Shown: one piece after another, positions 63,613 through 64,000 of the stretch
Layout: every line of letters begins with the position of its first letter
Numbering within the stretch: the stretch's first letter is position 1
Assembly: GCF_019393635.1 (NCBI RefSeq)
Contig: NC_057861.1
Location: 740,394,732 to 740,458,731 of the forward strand
Reading direction: 5' to 3'
Length of the DNA: 64,000 nt
Source: Dromiciops gliroides
Lineage: Eukaryota > Chordata > Mammalia > Microbiotheria > Microbiotheriidae
Position numbers and translations under genes: made by a program
The notes under the pieces: generated by a model
The model's database searches: none
Told to the model about the DNA's origin: nothing
What the model saw: the letters and a program-made list of their open reading frames with translations, nothing else

Positions 63613-64000
63613 TTGTAGACTCTAGTCATTTTTCAACATACCCATCTCCTCTTTTTATTGGATCTTCTCTTGTAACATGTAAAACAATTAAGCAAAGCCA
63701 ACAGAGAGAGCCACCATATCTCATGGGCTGTACAACACTTAACACCTCCAGTTTTCAGAGGAGGGAGATGTGGTTTGTTGTTGTTATTTTTTTCATTTGT
63801 TCTCAGAGCCCAAGATTCACTCTCTCCTTGAAGGATGCAGGAATACCTGGCATGTCCACGAAGATGTGTGGGGCAGGCCACAGGTGAGCATTAGGCTCAG
63901 ATATTGAGAGATGGGCTCTCAGAAAGGTCACCTTTCTGCTTTCCATACACACTGATTTCCAGAGGGGACTCTTCAGAGATTTGTTTTTGCACAGCCTCAA
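63613..64000. other. No recognised feature
   Basis: Single-copy-like to the window edge. The 137-codon plus frame 63474-63887 runs through the microsatellite and has no recognisable domain. Confidence 0.4.

Overview
This window looks like intergenic or intronic nuclear DNA from a marsupial. It is AT-rich and CpG-poor, has no long open frame outside simple repeats, and is dominated by retroposons. The diagnostic sign is a tRNA-derived CORE-SINE, present in about 35 copies on both strands. One form is about 250 bp and ends in a 3' tail with CAACAACA-like repeats (MAR1-like). The other is a shorter form of about 145 bp plus an A-tail (WSINE1-like). The abundance of the short form suggests an Australian lineage, but that is inference. 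Family names come from memory of consensus sequences; no search was run. I found no protein-coding gene, exon, tRNA, rRNA or CRISPR array that I can support. Almost all short open frames are chance frames or translations of repeats.

Layout. 1-26 kb: old MIR and L2 fragments, MAR1/WSINE1 copies, pieces of L1 3' end (one with an internal inversion at 5.2-5.65 kb), a hAT-like MITE at 9.5 kb, several microsatellites, and a reverse-strand LTR at 23.4-24.1 kb split by a SINE. 26.7-28.2 kb: C-rich sequence of unknown origin. 28.2-34.4 kb: a decayed minus-strand L1, with its reverse-transcriptase active-site motif still readable, cut by six SINEs, a MIR and an LTR-like element. 34.4-42 kb: MIR, CR1/L3, L2, a plus-strand LTR (39.1-39.8 kb), and a second, oppositely oriented copy of the LTR-like element from 33 kb. 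42.3-43.1 kb: simple repeats, including a 466-bp hexanucleotide array. 43.4-44.0 kb: single-copy sequence with clustered CpGs and an exact PBX-PREP decamer. 46.4-48.5 kb: the 5' half of another minus-strand L1 with recognisable ORF1. 50.6-50.9 kb: a compact solo LTR with 4-bp target duplications, related to the 23.4-kb copy. 52.4-53.2 and 59.5-60.5 kb: single-copy stretches. 58.15-58.66 kb: a perfect 508-bp (TTCCC)n array. 61.9-63.3 kb: a final cluster of SINEs.

No set of genes works together here. What the window records is a sequence of insertions: MIR, L2, CR1 and an unnamed ancient repeat are oldest; L1, LTRs and MAR1 cut into them; short WSINE1-like SINEs cut into everything. The most notable items are two related LTRs with intact target duplications, a SINE carrying a perfect 26-bp inverted repeat from local template switching, an L1 with a 5' inversion, the two large arrays with G-quadruplex potential, and the PBX-PREP-containing segment. 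I did not find a previously undescribed biological system.
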